From Cystobasidium ongulense (taxonomy: Eukaryota; Basidiomycota; Cystobasidiomycetes; Cystobasidiales; Cystobasidiaceae): DNA of 64,000 bases. This document shows, piece by piece, positions 45,986 through 56,332 of this stretch. Every line of letters begins with the position of its first letter. Position 1 is the stretch's first letter. The notes below the pieces were generated by a model, which saw nothing but the letters and a program-made list of their open reading frames with translations, ran no database searches and was not told where the DNA came from. The stretch lies in the NCBI GenBank assembly GCA_022835595.1, contig BQUP01000001.1, positions 1,984,001 to 2,048,000 on the forward strand. Direction: 5' to 3'. The translations under genes and the position numbers were made by a program.

Positions 45986-48132
45986 ATGACTACAATCACA
46001 GTAGACCTGGAGCGCATCCTCGCCTCTGGCAAGAAGAACTCGTACGAAGGTAGAGCCTACGCTGATCTCGTTTCGTGCATTGCTCGAAGCAAGCGCGTGG
46101 TCTGCCTCACAGGCGCCGGTATCTCGACCTCTGCTGGCATACCAGTGAGTGCTGCTGCTTACCGAGTTGCAGTATCGCATCAGTCATTGCTATGCCTACG
46201 ACAAGGACTGATGATGTGCTGCCTGCTCTCTGCTCGCTTTGTTACAGGACTTCCGAAGCAAGGATGGCCTCTACAAGCTAGCAAGTGGCAGCGGAGCCAC
46301 TCTCTGTCCTTCCATATCCGCCAGCCGTGCTTCACGTTCACCATCCTCGTCATCATCCAGTTCTAGTTCTTCCAGTCGTCCATCTTCGTCCTCATTAGCA
46401 GCTACTTCGTCCCTCAAAGGAGCCGATCTCTTCTCCACCCAAGTCTTCTCATCAGCGGCGTCGTTGTCCAGATTCTACCGTTTCATCTCGAGTCTGAATA
46501 CACTCTCAGCATCAGCCAAGCCAACTCCCACACACCGATTCATGCGCACACTTGCTCAAAAGGGCAAACTACTCCGCGTATACACTCAGAATATTGATGG
46601 CTTGGAAGAGAAAGTCGGTTTGACAAGTGCAAATCCAAGTGATTACCTCTCTTCTGGTGCAGCTACTATTCCAATTGCTCCTTCGTCAACCTCTTACAAA
46701 GGCAAGAGCAAGTTCCAAGGTGATTTGGTGCATTTACATGGGCGAGCTGCGCTAGTCAGGTGCACAGTATGCACTTTCACCGGCAAGTGGACGGATGAAG
46801 TGTCTCAAGCGTATGAAGCTGGCTATAGCATGCCATGCTCGCAATGTCAAGAACGTTTATCATTGAGAAAAGCATTAGGGAAACGACTCAACGTCGCTGT
46901 GGGAAGTTTGAGACCTGCCATTACGCTATATGGCGAACAGGGAATGGAAGATCTGTTCATTTCCGAGATTTCGAGTGCCGATGTTAGGAGTAGACCGGAC
47001 TGTCTTATCATCTTCGGAACATCCCTAAAGGTGAGCATCGTACTGTCGCGCGCGACGCGTGTTGGCGTTTCCCTGACTATGGAGTCCGCGGTCATCAGGT
47101 TCATGGCTTTAAGCAGCTAGCTAAAGACTTCGCTCGTGAGGTTGAAGAGAACGATGGCAAGGTCATCTATGTGAATCTCACAGAACCTGGAAAGGATTGG
47201 AACTCTTCAATACATTATCATGGTAAGCTTGGTTCACTGAACTACCTTTGTAGCAGTCGTCGCTGACATTCCTTCCGATACGCCTAGTCCAAGGACATAC
47301 AGATATCTTCGTCGAAGCAGTCCTCAACGAATGGCGCCATATCAGACCTCAAGACTTTGAAAAACAATCAAAGCTTTCCCTGTCCGATTTCCAGCCTACA
47401 AAGGAGAAGCACAGCAAGCTTTCTACCAAAGAGGGGAAGAAGCAACCAGATCCTGACAATGTCAAGAAAGATGTTATCAAAGCGAAAAGAGAAGAGCGAA
47501 TCGCTAGGCCTGTTTCACCTTCTAAATTACGTAGCAGTCCCGCACGTCGTCCACGATACGAAGATGATGACGATTACATCGTCTCTTCAATGAAGTCGTC
47601 AAAAACGACAGATAATAACACGAAATTCCAAAAGCAAAGTTCGAAGGTATCTTCCACTACGCCTACACGAGCTTTGCCTAGCTTTAAGCGAATCTCTCAA
47701 TCTCCGAGTCAAGCTGCGATCGTCTCGAGCGACAAGAAACGCAAAGCTAGCACGTTGAATGATTCTGACAGCGACAGCTGCGAACTACGCACAGATGAAG
47801 AAGAGGAAGATCACAAGCGTAGCACAAGTGCATCGCGCACGTCAAGTCCCCGTCGTTCCAAAGCGTCTGAAACACGTGCCGTAAAGCAAAAGCAAGCAAA
47901 GCTGGCCCACAGTAGAAATTCACGTCGCTCTATTAGAGGTAGAGACGACTTTGTCATTTCGGATAGCGAGCAAGAAGGAGCAAACTCCGAGTATGATGAT
48001 ATACCTCTGATTGCGGAACTGGACAGCGATGACGATGAAGATACAGTATATGTACAAAGTTCCAGAACTTCCACAATGGCGAAAATGGCTGAAAGAAGTC
48101 TGAATAAAAAGAGTAAATCATCTGCACTTTAG
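45986..48132 (+). CDS. Sirtuin deacetylase (Hst3/Hst4-like)
   Basis: Four exons are inferred. The NAD-binding core is split by an intron: RVVCLTGAGISTSAGIP|DFRSKDGLY. TQNIDGLE and the catalytic HLHG (VHLHGRAAL) follow. The zinc knuckle is CTVC...CSQC. GTSLKVHGFKQLAKDF and VIYVNLTEP close the Rossmann fold. GTSLKVxGxKxLxxxF and the early KKxxYE stretch suggest the Hst3/Hst4 group, which removes acetyl from H3K56 in the nucleus. A Ser-rich insert of about 80 residues lies between DFRSKDGLY and the next conserved helix. A tail of about 280 residues is basic then acidic (RSSPARRPR, DEEEEDH, DSDDDEDT) with SP sites, unlike the shorter canonical enzymes. Confidence 0.85.
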
Positions 48133-48802
48133 GCAAGTAGCGGTACTCTGATAATAAAGCATAGAAGACGTTCAGTTCCCTCGTCAAGAAAGCAAATAAT
48201 TTATAGATTGCGAATGATGAAGTATAAATCTAGGTGGAGAAAAGCTACAAAAGTCTAGCACATTGGATCTGGTAATACAAGGGTCATGTAGGTCAAAGGA
48301 GGTCGCCTGCCCTTTGTCCCTGTCCTCAATAAGTAGTTTACAGCAGTAATAGCAAAGAATATAGAAAGATGATAACCCCTCGTTACATACCCACGCAGTT
48401 TCAAAGATGTATTGTATAACCCCCACATAGCGAGGCCTCCTTTAACTAAGCACCCAGATGTGCATGATACCCGAGGCTGATTCCCTGCTATGCAATGCAT
48501 CTCATCACAGCGTTGCACCTCTTTTGATGTATAGATCATTCAAACGATTGCACGGGGTCAAATGCGAACTGTCGATCCGTCAGCGCCGCCTTTTTTGTCG
48601 CCTTATGGGACGAGGAGAGCCTGACTGATGGATGCGCAGACGTCTCGATTGCAAAGGCGCAATTACCTGTAGGTTCGTAGCACATGCTCCTATTTCATCG
48701 TATGTCGTTGCTCTGCGGATAGGCCATCAGCGCTGAGTAAGGGACTGATGAGGTGTCGGAAGTACTGACTGAATTTAGCTGTCGACTCTTGGTCTCCCTA
48801 AA
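48133..48802. other. Intergenic between convergent genes
   Basis: 3' flanks of the sirtuin and coiled-coil genes; no coding frame, repeat or RNA gene is seen. Confidence 0.4.
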
Positions 48803-49276
48803 TTATGACTCCAGCTTGTGATTGACTATCTGACCATTTACGACGTTGTCCTGCTCGTCAATTCGGCCCGACTCGACCTCCTGCACGCTTGTCTCAATCT
48901 CCCGCTCTACGACATCGGCGCTGCTTGTTTCTAGATTCTCTAGCATTCCATCGAGCTGTCCCAGAAGCTGGTCCAGCCTGCTTTCGAGGCCGTCTGTTAC
49001 GAGGTTCGCTTCATCTAGCTTTGAAAGCATGGCGGATATCGCTTCATCGGACATGTTGGCCAGGTCTTCTTCAGAGGTGGCAGAGATCTTCAAGGCTTGT
49101 ACGATGGGCTGCAATGATAGTACGTCTGGGGCCTGCTTCGTCGCGGTGTCTTCAGTGGAGCTGCCGTGTCCATTGACCTGTCCTGCGCCACCGGCAGTGT
49201 CAGACCTGGATGGTGCAGGTGCAGCTGCCTGGGAACCCAGGACATCGTTCAGAAAGGCCAGGTCGTCGCTGGACAT
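48803..49276 (-). CDS. Small acidic coiled-coil protein, unrecognised
   Basis: A single exon of 157 residues starts MSSDDLAFLNDVLGSQ. The N-terminal third is Ala/Gly/Ser-rich. From about residue 70 onward the sequence is helical with heptad-like leucines: LANMSDEAISAMLSKLDEAN, LESRLDQLLGQLDGMLENLE, and EREIETSVQEVE. This suggests a coiled coil, perhaps a subunit of a larger complex. No membrane segment or signal is seen. I do not recognise the family. The ORF is supported by amino-acid composition and by its divergent position, 182 bp from the EF-1B alpha start. Confidence 0.6.
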   Translation of the reverse strand: MSSDDLAFLNDVLGSQAAAPAPSRSDTAGGAGQVNGHGSSTEDTATKQAPDVLSLQPIVQALKISATSEEDLANMSDEAISAMLSKLDEANLVTDGLESRLDQLLGQLDGMLENLETSSADVVEREIETSVQEVESGRIDEQDNVVNGQIVNHKLES

Positions 49277-49458
49277 GGTGCAGAGTAGGTGGTGCGAAGT
49301 GGATCTCGTGCCAGTCGCTGCTGCGCGGACCTGTCCCATCCGTCAATCTGCCCACTCTCGTCGCCTGATCGTTCTCTCGCCTTTTCAACTTTTGGGCAGA
49401 CGCTTTCTTCCAACGTTCCTTGACTTTCTCTCACAACCTCCATTTCCTACTTTCAATC

Positions 49459-50623
49459 ATGGTCGACGTTACTTCTCTCAACAGCTACCTCGCTGACAAG
49501 TCATACATCCAGGGGTGAGTCGCGCATGCCCTCTCTCTCTCTCTCGCTCGCTTGTCCCATGTCCTGCTTGTGCGGCGAGCTCGCACTCTGCAGGACACAA
49601 CACCACCCCATCCCATCCTATTCCACCCTATCGAAACGATGAATATCCGCTTTGGTCCGTGTTTCCGAGTGTATTACACATCACAGCTGGGTTTGCGTGA
49701 TGGCTTAAGACCCCGTTCACCAGTCCTCGTGGCTGCCCTGCCTGTGCTTTGACGAAATTTTATATTTTCCAAGCCCTCTGATCTCACTCGTCTATTCTAC
49801 ACTCTACCACTCCCACGCATGACTGCATTGTACACAACTCGTGAACTAGTCGCTAATTGCTGCATTTCTCTCCCTTCCGACCTTCTCCAGCTACACACCC
49901 AGCCAGGCCGATGTAACAGTCTTCAAGGCTCTCGGATCTGCACCATCTTCCCAATACCCCCATGCCGCACGTTGGTACTCGCACATCGAGTCATACTCCA
50001 GCGAACACTCCAGCCTCGCCGGTGACTCATCCAAGTCCGCAGAAGACCTCGTCCCTGTAGCTGCCTCCACCTCCACTTCCACTCCTGCTGCCGCCGCTGA
50101 GGAGGACGACGATGAAGTCGACCTCTTCGGCTCCGATGACGAGGAGGCTGATGCCGAGGCTGAGAAGCTCAAGGCTGAGCGTCTCGCCGCTTACCACGAG
50201 AAGAAGGCCGGCAAGGTCAAGCCTGCTGCCAAGGTACGTTGATCCTTCTCTTTTTTTCTCTTAGATAAGTGCACGACTAACCTTTATTTGTGATGGTCTC
50301 GCAGTCCGTTGTCACCTTCGAGGTCAAGCCTTGGGATGACGAGACCGACATGAAGGAGCTCGAGAAGTGTGTTCGATCCGTTGAGTGGGATGGCCTTCTC
50401 TGGGGTGCCTCCAAGCTTGTCGCCGTCGGATACGGTGTATCCAAGCTACAGGTTAGTCGACTCGCTTTTGCTCATCCTACTTCTTCGTGCTGACTATTTC
50501 GTCGAACAGATCACCGTTGTCATTGAGGACGAGAAGGTCTCTTTGGACGACCTCCAGGACGCGGTTCAAGAATTCGAAGACTACGTCCAATCCACCGACA
50601 TCGCCGCCATGCAGAAGCTATAA
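49459..50623 (+). CDS. EFB1: Translation elongation factor 1-beta (EF-1B alpha)
   Basis: Exons 49459-49514, 49891-50232, 50305-50451 and 50510-50623. The N-terminal GST-C-like domain reads [42 protein letters not shown], followed by an Ala-rich linker and the acidic [14 protein letters not shown]. The catalytic exchange domain has [39 protein letters not shown] and ends DIAAMQKL. It reloads eEF1A with GTP during translation. Length and motifs are standard. The first intron (49515-49890, 376 nt) is far longer than its neighbours and holds a box C/D snoRNA. The codon use is highly biased, fitting strong expression. Confidence 0.95.
49628..49700 (+). ncRNA. Box C/D snoRNA, U18/snR18-type, in EF-1B alpha intron 1
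   Basis: The intron contains TTGGTCCGTGTTTC (49652-49665). It is the exact complement of the conserved large-subunit rRNA sequence GAAACACGGACCAA and the known guide of vertebrate U18 and yeast snR18. A D'-like CCGA follows at once (49665-49668), and ACGATGA (49636-49642) stands for the C box at the spacing seen in U18. GTGATGG near 49690 can be C'. The D box is not clear: CTGG near 49684 or CTGA near 49772. The 3' border is therefore open. In S. cerevisiae snR18 is also carried in the EFB1 intron, so the host gene agrees. The role is 2'-O-methylation of 25S rRNA at the A of ACGG. Confidence 0.75.
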
Positions 50624-50922
50624 GTACCCAATTTCCTGCATGTAGTCTGGCTTGTTCTTCTCGCATATTGTAGCCTAGGTTCTCTTGAATAGTTTGCAAA
50701 GCGTCAGAACCGTCGAATCATATTTCATATCACAAATGCACAGTACAGTCCGGCTACAAATTGGCTCATTGCTGACTTTCTAATGATATTGTCCATTGCC
50801 AATCTGCTATTGTTCTACTCTATGCGGATACTGCTGTCTATGGTGTAGCGGAAGGGGTTTAAAACTGCTCGCCTGACTCTAACGTACATGCGAAAATACT
50901 AAAAACTAAAATCTATCTAAAT

Positions 50923-52465
50923 TCAATCGCTCGATTGCCAAGGTAAGCTTTTACTAAATACTGCAGTACCTTCAGCAGGACAATACTCTAATAAATCTCT
51001 AAGAAGAGGGTTCGAAGTGAAATAAGGATGAATACGACGATAAGGATTTCTCTTCTTCCTTTTAGCGAGCAAGAAGCCTTTACAGCCATAAAAATCCTCC
51101 AGGAAAGGTTTGAGACCATACTCTTTCTCTCCTAAATATGATTGACCTGTTTCACCCACATCGTCTATACCAATATATTTGAAACTCTCACGGGGCCAGC
51201 GAATCGCTTGTCTGTGCACATCTGTGAAACGAGTCCGCTTCATTCCAAAGCCGACTACGGTAATGCGCGAAGGATAGCGGCCTGTCATTCTGTGAAAGCC
51301 AGGGCAGTGTCCTAGATCAGATTCCATTAACATGCAAAGGTGTTCTTCGCACTCACTCTTTAAAACGACCTATGCTGAAAATGAGATTCTGGTAAGAATC
51401 CAAAGCGAACTGTTCTGTAGTAGCTCGAGCATATGGAGCATGGTCTTGCCGACTGACTTCGCTGCTTTGTTCAGGAGGATGCCCATCTTCAACCGCCTTA
51501 GTAACATCGAGCAGTTCTGCAGGCTGCCGTTGATTCCCCATGGCAGCTTCCTGCGCAGTCTCCTCACCTGTTGCTGGGGTCTTAGGACTTGCATATTGTC
51601 TGTATAGATCTAGAGCTTCTGCTAAGCGGAAATAGGAGTCGCCTTCTGTTTCTTGCGCTAGAGTTCGCGTCTGTCCGCCAGAGAAGACTAACAGCGCGGA
51701 AGGATCGTTAACTGTAATTTCGACGCTGTGTAGATGTATACATTAGTACGGAAGCTCGTTCGAGACACTGGACAAGCGTCACGACACCTACCCTTTCATT
51801 ATATGGTTGATGAACGTCTGAACACTACCACCTCGCTGCATCTCTTCAAGCACCCAGTTTTGATCTTCTACTGCTTCTTCCTTCGTTCTCCCACGCCATA
51901 CTGCGTGACCTGGAACAATGACCAAGTGTTCCAGACTCGAGAGATCTACACTGTCGGTTGTAGCTGGTCGCCCTACTCCACCATCCTTACTTTCTCCAGG
52001 TTGCCGCGTGTCGCCGTCAACTTTCCGCTTTCCTTCTCTTGTTATTGCGAGACTATTCGATTGTGGTAATGTCGCTCGAATGCTTAAAGGTAGCCTGTCG
52101 CGTTCGCCACTCAGTGGATGTTCATGCAAGTAGAATCGTATATTATAAAGAAGACTCAATGCCAGAGTAAGAAGGAGTAGCAGTACGGCAAGATTGGTTG
52201 TACGAGCTCTAGCGGTTAAGTAGCTAGGCCGCAAGACTGCTAATGGCGACTCTTGGAGTGCAGAGAGGCTACCCCAATTCCCGAAAGATCCTCGAAAGTC
52301 TCCCGATTTAGTTCGATGAGCTCCACTGCTATGCCGCCATCGAGCTGGGGATTGTCTTTTCCGAGTTAATGTGACTGACTGAGAACCAGGCGGATGGCTA
52401 TTCCCGTTTTGGTTGCCATACAAGGGCAGGATTGTCGAGTTGGACGGGCTGCCCGGCGATTCCAT
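50923..52465 (-). CDS. DUF218-type membrane-anchored protein
   Basis: Three exons are inferred. The start is MESPGSPSNSTILPLYG at 52465. After a Ser/Arg-rich cytosolic part there is one transmembrane helix, NLAVLLLLLTLALSLLYNI. The lumenal domain has the DUF218 strands: LEHLVIVPGHAVWRG, PSALLVFSGGQTR, SYFRLAEAL, ALDSYQNLIFSIGRF and RITVVGFGMKRTRFTDVHRQAIRWP. It resembles the S. pombe C57A10.07 group of conserved fungal proteins, kin of bacterial YdcF/SanA. The function in fungi is unknown. The last junction is E|MTGRYPSRI, the only in-phase choice. It is a type II membrane protein of the secretory pathway by topology. Confidence 0.75.
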
Positions 52466-52688
52466 AGTGGACAGTCGACTGTGGCAGGCGCTAGAGGACT
52501 TGACGTTCAAGCGTAGAAGGAGTGTGGTATCATCAGTGCTGTTGTTGCTGTTGTTCAACAGTGAAGGATGAATGCACAGAGGCAGCCAGATTGAATAGGT
52601 GGATGATCGAGCTTGACACACCTCCAGCAGCGAAGGTCGTTTCTTTTCAGTCTTGCACCAAGCATTACCAATTCCAGATCAGGCGGCC

Positions 52689-53314
52689 ATGTACTGTCTA
52701 CGGAGCTGTGAGTAAGATGTGTAGGATGGGTTGTGGGGTCTCTGGCTGACTGAAAGTCCGCTATAACCTGTGTGCGTGCAGTCGCGGTCCTACTGTTTCT
52801 GCCTATGCCTTGGGCGCCGCCGCTGTTCAGCTTTCTCTTTCTCATTACCTTTTACTTGCAGAAAAGACCATGGTTAGCTCAATCTACGATTCGACGGGCA
52901 AGAATTATTGCTGACCTTTGGTGCCCTTCGTCCTACTCTGGCTCATGCAGCATATACTGCACGGTACTGCTTATTGGTGTCTACGCCTCGACGTGCTATT
53001 GGAACCTAGCTCCAACTTCCGAAACCCTGCTAGCGAGCCTCTCCATTCCATCGAATACAACGATTTCAGCTGCATCCGAAACCATTTCCGCCTGTTGGTG
53101 CGACTTCAACGGTGGCGCCCTCCTCAAGCCGCGTGTTCTTCTCAAGAACGCAGCATTCAGCAACTGCACTGCCATTGCGTCTAAACATATTAAACCTTTA
53201 CCATTAGATGATCTCCTGAGCAATTTGGCGCCCATACGCTGGCTTGCTAATGCCATCGATAGTCTGTCAAAAGGCTATACGGAAAGCCTACTGGGAATCA
53301 AGGTCACGTTGTGA
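52689..53314 (+). CDS. Possible small membrane or secreted protein, unrecognised
   Basis: A short first exon (MYCLRS) joined to a long open frame would give about 185 residues starting MYCLRSFAVLLFLPMPWAPP, LFSFLFLITFYLQ. The hydrophobic start could be a signal anchor. The middle is Cys-containing (SISACWCDF-like, SGSCSIYC) and a second hydrophobic patch VLLIGVYAST is present. I recognise no family, and other frames overlap it, so intron placement may be wrong. It is kept because the frame is long, ATG-led after splicing with GTGAGT / GTGCAG signals, and lies between two real genes. Confidence 0.35.
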
Positions 53315-53532
53315 ATTGTCGTAAGTAAATGGGGAGAAAACATGTCGTTGTATAAATATGTTACAATACATCGGTTTGACTAGTACAAAATATCAATCCT
53401 TCAAACGGTCCGATATCTCGTGACATCAGGCGCAACAATCTCAACTAATCAAGCAGAGCCGAACTGAGTACTACACTTCCAATGCACCCGGAAAAAATCT
53501 TAGGCCAACGCTTCGCCGGCATCGCGGATGGT

Positions 53533-54646
53533 TTATGCTAAGCTCGCAAGCTTCTTCTCGACTATTTCAGCATAAGTTTCGTCCAATATCGATTCAACCG
53601 TAGCAGTAGGTGCAGCCAGGTTTTGCCGTATATACGCTCCGTTATGCATATCTGACCCCTCGACTGCAAGCCAAACCTATGTCAGATGGATCTTCTCAAG
53701 GAGCATGTGTCTACAAAGCGATTACCTCGGTTTCTCGCACTAGTTGGGTCAGCCTCCACTCCTGTGGCAACGTGACGCGCAATAAGCCTAGATTTTGCGA
53801 CTTCGTCTGGACAATCGACCCATATACGCTCGTCTAGAAGATCGGCTGCTTGCTTCCAAGGCTGCGTTGACAGCAATGTATACAAGCCTTCGATAATGAT
53901 GATCCGATGAAACGGTGTTATGGGAAAGGAAGCGGGTTCATAATCTTTCTTGGCATGTGAGAACGTCCTGAAGGGAATCTCCGGTAACGCAGGAACCTGG
54001 CGTAAGGCTTTGATAAAGTCTACGTAGTCTTCGGCATCGAATGTGAAAGCAGCGCCCTGTTATATGCGATCCAAGATCAGCCGGGGGCCACTGCGAGTCA
54101 GCACTGGCAACCATGGCAAGTCACTCACACGGCGCCTATATGCTTCTGTAGGATCCTGCATGAAGGCTCAGCAGTCGATATACGTATGCTATACCATGGA
54201 TGTCACGTGTCACTTACAGGCATCTTATCCAGATTCGCTCTTGTTGTATGCCAGCCGTCTAAAGAGACGGAGATTGCAATGCGGTCGGCTTGAGTGCTTG
54301 GTCGACTTGCTAAGCCTTGGTCGCGATCTATATTTTGATGCACAGTTGGGGCTCCTAGCTTTTCATTGATGAGCTCGGTCAAAGGATAAGCTAGAGTGGA
54401 TTTGCCAGCGCCAGGAACTCTGTAATCATTGCGGTGTTAGCTGAAGTGAGGACATTGCAGAGACAAGTGAGCACTTGCCCGGCGACACCGACTATTATAC
54501 GCTGACCAGCTGGTAGTCTGGATCCCAGCAAATAATGAACGCGCTTCAGCTACTAGTATTGCACTGCATTATCCCGCGCACGAGTGCACGTACCGTCCGT
54601 ATCTGGCGACAATCCTCTCCGCGAGCTCTTTGACAGCCTGCTCCAT
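53533..54646 (-). CDS. P-loop kinase of the uridine kinase/phosphoribulokinase type (Yfh7-like)
   Basis: Seven exons are inferred. The start is MEQAVKELAERIVARYGR. The Walker A loop IIVGVAGVPGAGKSTLAYPL is split by a 59-nt intron with a GC donor (54477-54478). Then come VSLDGWHTTRANLDKMP (Walker-B-like strand with the DG(F/W)H of uridine kinases), DPTEAYRRRGAAFTFDAEDY, PSFSHAKKD-like FSHAKKDYEP, RIIIIEGLYTLL, and ERIWVDCPDEVAKSRLIARH. It ends VEGSDMHNGAYIRQN ... KKLASLA. This is the order of yeast Yfh7 and related bacterial PanK/Udk-like kinases acting on a small hydroxyl substrate. The substrate is unknown. It is divergent from the DUF3237 gene. Confidence 0.75.
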
Positions 54647-54880
54647 TGTATGTGTGTTTGTCGGAGACGTGTTGGAATTGGCACGTGCAAAGCCAAAAGT
54701 AGTGTCAGTCTGTGAGTTACCAGAGTTCAAGCTGTGCCGGCTGGATATATTATTGTGCCGATAACATCTCGATCAATCGAGCTGTCAAGAGGTCCCATGG
54801 TGAGGCATGGACAGGTTGTGTCTACGACTTGCGGACGTTGAATTGCTTGACAAAGCAACAGCTTTGACAGAAACAGAAAT

Positions 54881-55572
54881 ATGGTCACAAAATCACCGGC
54901 TGGCCTGCCTGGACTTGAATTGAAGCACCTCTTCACACTGGAGTGCACAGTTGGGACCCCTTTAATTGTGGGCGATGGAGGTGGAGGTAATGCATTTCTT
55001 GCATATGCTGCAGGTGTATCCGAACTAACAGAGCAACAGGTTCCGAGCGACGGGTCATTCCTATCACTGGCGGCAAGTTCTATGGCCAGATTAGTGGAGA
55101 AGTACTCAACTTGGGCTTCGACGCTTTGGTTATGCAAAGCGATATGACTGCAAAGTATGGCAAAACTGCACAACTATCGATGCGAAAGAGCGAATAACTT
55201 ACTTTGGATTACAGGCCGGACGCGCGATATTGCCTCAAAACCAATGAAGGCGAATATATTCTTGTCGAATCCCTTGGGGTGCGATATCCACCTGGCATAA
55301 CGAGTATGTGAAGATATATCACAAGAGCTGAATGTAGGTGACTGACGCGTTGGTACATGCAACCAGCGGAGAAAGGAGAAGACGCAAAGGCTCTCGCTGC
55401 AAAGCATCACGTTAGCGAATATACCTTCCAGGTCAAGCTGACTCTGGAGACAGGCAGCCCTCGTTTGGCTTATCTGAATAAGAGCATCATTGTAGGTTCC
55501 GCTAAACGCACTGAAACGAATGTATCATACGATGCCTATCTTGTAGAGCAGCATGTAAAGGCCAAGTTGTAG
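54881..55572 (+). CDS. DUF3237 (UPF0311) family protein
   Basis: Four exons are inferred. After MVTKSPAGLPGLELKHLFTL come the family strands: ECTVGTPLIVGD, RRVIPITGGKFYGQISGEVL (the TGG-F-G motif), FDALVMQSDMTAKPDARYCL, KTNEGEYILVES, then LTLETGSPRLAYLNKSIIVG and VSYDAYLVE. The ETGxPRxAWLN-like block (here ETGSPRLAYLN) is the signature of DUF3237. The fold is a beta barrel; members occur near aromatic or secondary metabolism, but the reaction is unknown. No signal peptide, so it is probably cytosolic. All joins were set by phase, for example GGGG|SERRV and TAK|PDARY. Confidence 0.8.
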
Positions 55573-56332
55573 GCCGTGCTTCCAATGAATGCGAGTGATT
55601 TGATCTTTCGCACTTCGGCAACTTTTGGCGCTATGCTCGTATATAAACACTGCTTGAATAGGTTCAGTGATGCAAGATACAGGGTTGTCACGCATGTCAG
55701 AACCTGGTCAAACAGGATAGGGAAAGAAGCATGAATATCCCAAGGACAGGTCAACTTCCCTCACGTGCCCCAGGCTCTCAGTGCCAAAAAGAGGTTGTCC
55801 GTTCCTTAGCGGAAGAGCATGCATGCAGATCTTTTAGAAATGCCTACAAGCGCGTATATCATACATCATCTAGATCCCCTCGGACAGTTCTCCGGATTCG
55901 TACACCTGAGCAGCCTGCCGAGATTCGGTCCCCATCACGCACGTGCCGCAACGCTCTTGGACAAATATCTCTCTGCGGATCATCACGGTAGTGGATGTTG
56001 CCTCGGAACGGAGATGTGGTATCAACGGACTAAACGGAGAGACTAAACCACCAAAAGCGAGAAAAGTCTCGTATTTTCAGTCAGCAAGCTGAGTCGCCAC
56101 AACGATCGGCAACATCCTGCACGATCTGCGCAGACATGCAGGCCAAAGAAAAGAACGATGGCATCAACATCAAACTAGGAAATAGATCGCCGTACGAAAT
56201 GATTTCACCGCTGTTTGGTGGCTGCTATAGCTCGAGCCGCTCGCAAGTTGTCGAGTTTGCAGCTTTCTTCTCTTCTTAACCCCAAGACAGCCTTCTCGAG
56301 CCGCCACACCTATCCTCCTCCCACTAGCAACC
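55573..56332. other. Intergenic before the Rds1-like gene
   Basis: An ATG-led frame at about 55819 (MHADLLEMPTSAYIIHHLDP) runs about 57 codons to a GTAGTG. I find no partner exon or family, so it is not called. The rest is the promoter of the next gene. Confidence 0.35.
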
